Origin: an uncultured Pelagibacteraceae bacterium
GTDB taxonomy: Bacteria > Pseudomonadota > Alphaproteobacteria > Pelagibacterales > Pelagibacteraceae
Length of the DNA stretch: 64,000 nucleotides
Direction of reading: 5' to 3'
Assembly: GCA_902565385.1 (NCBI GenBank)
Contig: CACFEW010000002.1
Coordinates: 1 to 64,000 of the forward strand
This document shows positions 63,288 through 64,000 of this stretch, piece by piece (positions within the stretch are counted from its first letter, which is position 1; each line of letters starts with the position of its first letter). The position numbers were made by a program, and so were the translations under genes. Under the pieces are notes generated by a model. It had not been told where the DNA came from. It was given only the letters and a program-made list of their open reading frames with translations, and searched no databases.

Positions 63288-63403
63288 TGCTGGCAACGAC
63301 CTACTCTTCCATGCCTTAAGACAAAGTACCATCGGCGCTGAAAGGCTTGACTTCCGAGTTCGGAATGGGATCGGGTATAACACTTTCGCAATAATTGCCA
63401 GCA
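63288..63403 (-). rRNA. rrf: 5S ribosomal RNA, solitary
   Basis: About 116 nt on the minus strand. The ends TGCTGGC and GCCAGCA pair as helix I; the internal CCCATTCCGAACTCGGAAGTCAAGC block, CAGCGCCGATGGTAC and GGAAGAGTAGG are classic 5S segments. No 23S or tRNA is upstream within the window; instead a methyltransferase gene begins 139 bp away on the other strand. This separation of 5S from 16S-23S is the HVR2 arrangement known in Pelagibacter. Confidence 0.95.
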
Positions 63404-63407
63404 CGTT

Positions 63408-63435
63408 TTTATATAATAATATCGATGTTTGTAAA
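63408..63435 (-). promoter_or_regulatory. Candidate sigma-70-type promoter for the 5S rRNA
   Basis: On the minus strand TTTACA (63430-63435) and TATAAA (63408-63413) are 16 bp apart, and the predicted start falls within a few bases of the mature 5S 5' end. In such AT-rich DNA chance matches are common, so this is only a plausible promoter; it would explain how a 5S gene cut off from the 16S-23S unit is expressed. Confidence 0.35.
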
Positions 63436-63542
63436 TATTAATTTTTAAGTAATAATGCACTAAATACTAATAAGATAGACAACTTTCTAATAAATATTAA
63501 TAATTTGGTTTTAGAAATTGATGAATAATTTTGATATAAAAA

Positions 63543-64000
63543 ATGGAATATTATCTTAAATCTAGCAAACAGTATTATGAAAAAAATAGCGACTCAAGAT
63601 TGAAATTTATAGAAAAAAAGAAATTTTTATTTCTGGAAATTTCAAAATTCATAAATAATTGTATCAACAATTCTAAAGAAATTTTTTTATTTTGTGCAGG
63701 AAATTCTATAATATCTCAAAATATTAAATCAGAAAAAATTAATATAAAAGAAATAAATAAAGATTATGAAAAAAATTATGATGAGAGTGTCATTTACAAA
63801 AATGACTTTGAAAAGAAAGATATTGAGAATTGTGATCATTTAATCATAGCTGACTTGGAACATCAAAATAATCCTACTTTAAATTTGTTGAGACTTTCAA
63901 ATTTAATCAATGATGATGCGCGAATCATAATCCTGTCTAAAAATTTTTTTTGGATGTTTATTATAAAAATACTTAAATTTTTTTTTAATTTTTCACCGAA
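63543..64000 (+). CDS. Partial methyltransferase-like protein at the start of a hypervariable surface-polysaccharide island
   Basis: The first 152 codons of a gene running off the window, from ATG 63543. EIFLFCAGNSIISQ resembles a degraded glycine-rich SAM-binding motif I, and DHLIIADLEHQNNPTLNLLRLSNLINDDARIIIL resembles the motif IV-V stretch of class I methyltransferases. In marine bacteria such domains are often fused to a family 2 glycosyltransferase, and the position next to 5S is where HVR2 of Pelagibacter begins. The motif is poor, so the domain might be catalytically weak; the C-terminal part is not visible. Confidence 0.55.
   Translation, partial: MEYYLKSSKQYYEKNSDSRLKFIEKKKFLFLEISKFINNCINNSKEIFLFCAGNSIISQNIKSEKINIKEINKDYEKNYDESVIYKNDFEKKDIENCDHLIIADLEHQNNPTLNLLRLSNLINDDARIIILSKNFFWMFIIKILKFFFNFSP

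Overview
The window looks like a piece of a Pelagibacterales (SAR11-type alphaproteobacterium) chromosome. The base composition is strongly AT-rich, gene spacing is mostly zero to a few tens of bases with many start/stop overlaps, the proteins are Lys/Asn/Ile-rich, and the housekeeping genes are alphaproteobacterial in type (DUF1013/TrcR, ZapA next to 5-FCL, proton-translocating PntAA/PntAB/PntB, S21, CxxC-less L31). The right edge supports this: a solitary 5S rRNA gene is followed by the start of a surface-polysaccharide-type methyltransferase gene, as at hypervariable region 2 (HVR2), which lies between the 23S and 5S genes in Pelagibacter. This assignment is inference from gene content, not from a search.

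Layout. 1-3.6 kb: the tail of an unknown gene, an ABC-2 exporter pair, tRNA-Arg(TCG), rluD and rpoH. 3.7-10.5 kb: an envelope/signalling block with a CHASE2-PP2C phosphatase, a FecR-domain secreted protein with a lysine-rich repeat tail, a TPR plus beta-barrel-like protein, a small membrane protein, two prepilins, and a STAS antagonist plus HATPase anti-sigma-type kinase pair. 10.5-31.1 kb: an almost complete type IV pilus system, with MSHA-like features in the assembly genes (lipoprotein secretin, PilP/O-like proteins, fused PilM-PilN). It includes pilC, pilB, pilQ/mshL, pilP, pilO, pilMN, a GAF-PP2C phosphatase, pilD, pilY1, an unknown secreted protein, pilX, pilW, pilV, fimT and pilT. 31.2-35.4 kb: two large convergent outer-membrane or autotransporter-like proteins. 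35.5-51.3 kb: a long leftward housekeeping run (coiled-coil gene, zapA, 5-FCL, ymdB-like, yebC, ruvC, tolQRAB-pal, cpoB, tilS, ftsH, folP, glmM, thiD, purA). 51.3-59.5 kb: a rightward carbon/translation run (tkt, gap, pgk, class I fba, thiE, efp, suhB-type, rpmE, DUF1013, rpsU, initiator tRNA-Met). 59.5-63.4 kb: a leftward run of 5S rRNA, rpmJ, a 36-codon COX IV-like gene, pntAA, pntAB, pntB and a transaldolase. 63.5 kb to the end: a partial methyltransferase gene.

How the parts may work together. The most notable feature is a complete RsbU/V/W-type partner-switching set (two PP2C phosphatases with different sensors, one STAS antagonist, one HATPase kinase) interleaved with the pilus genes. 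The promoter region of the pilMN-pilO-pilP-pilQ-pilB-pilC operon carries five exact copies of an 11-bp motif (CTCTAACACAA) in both orientations. The only sigma factor gene visible here is rpoH. A pilus-dedicated partner switch, possibly acting on a regulator rather than on a classical alternative sigma factor, is the best candidate for an undescribed system in this window.

Other points of interest are a likely ATT start codon for rpsU, a beta-propeller-like insertion inside the vWA domain of PilY1, an integrase-arm/AP2-like domain in the acidic N-terminus of the PilM-PilN fusion, and rpmJ starting 13 bases after the 5S rRNA.
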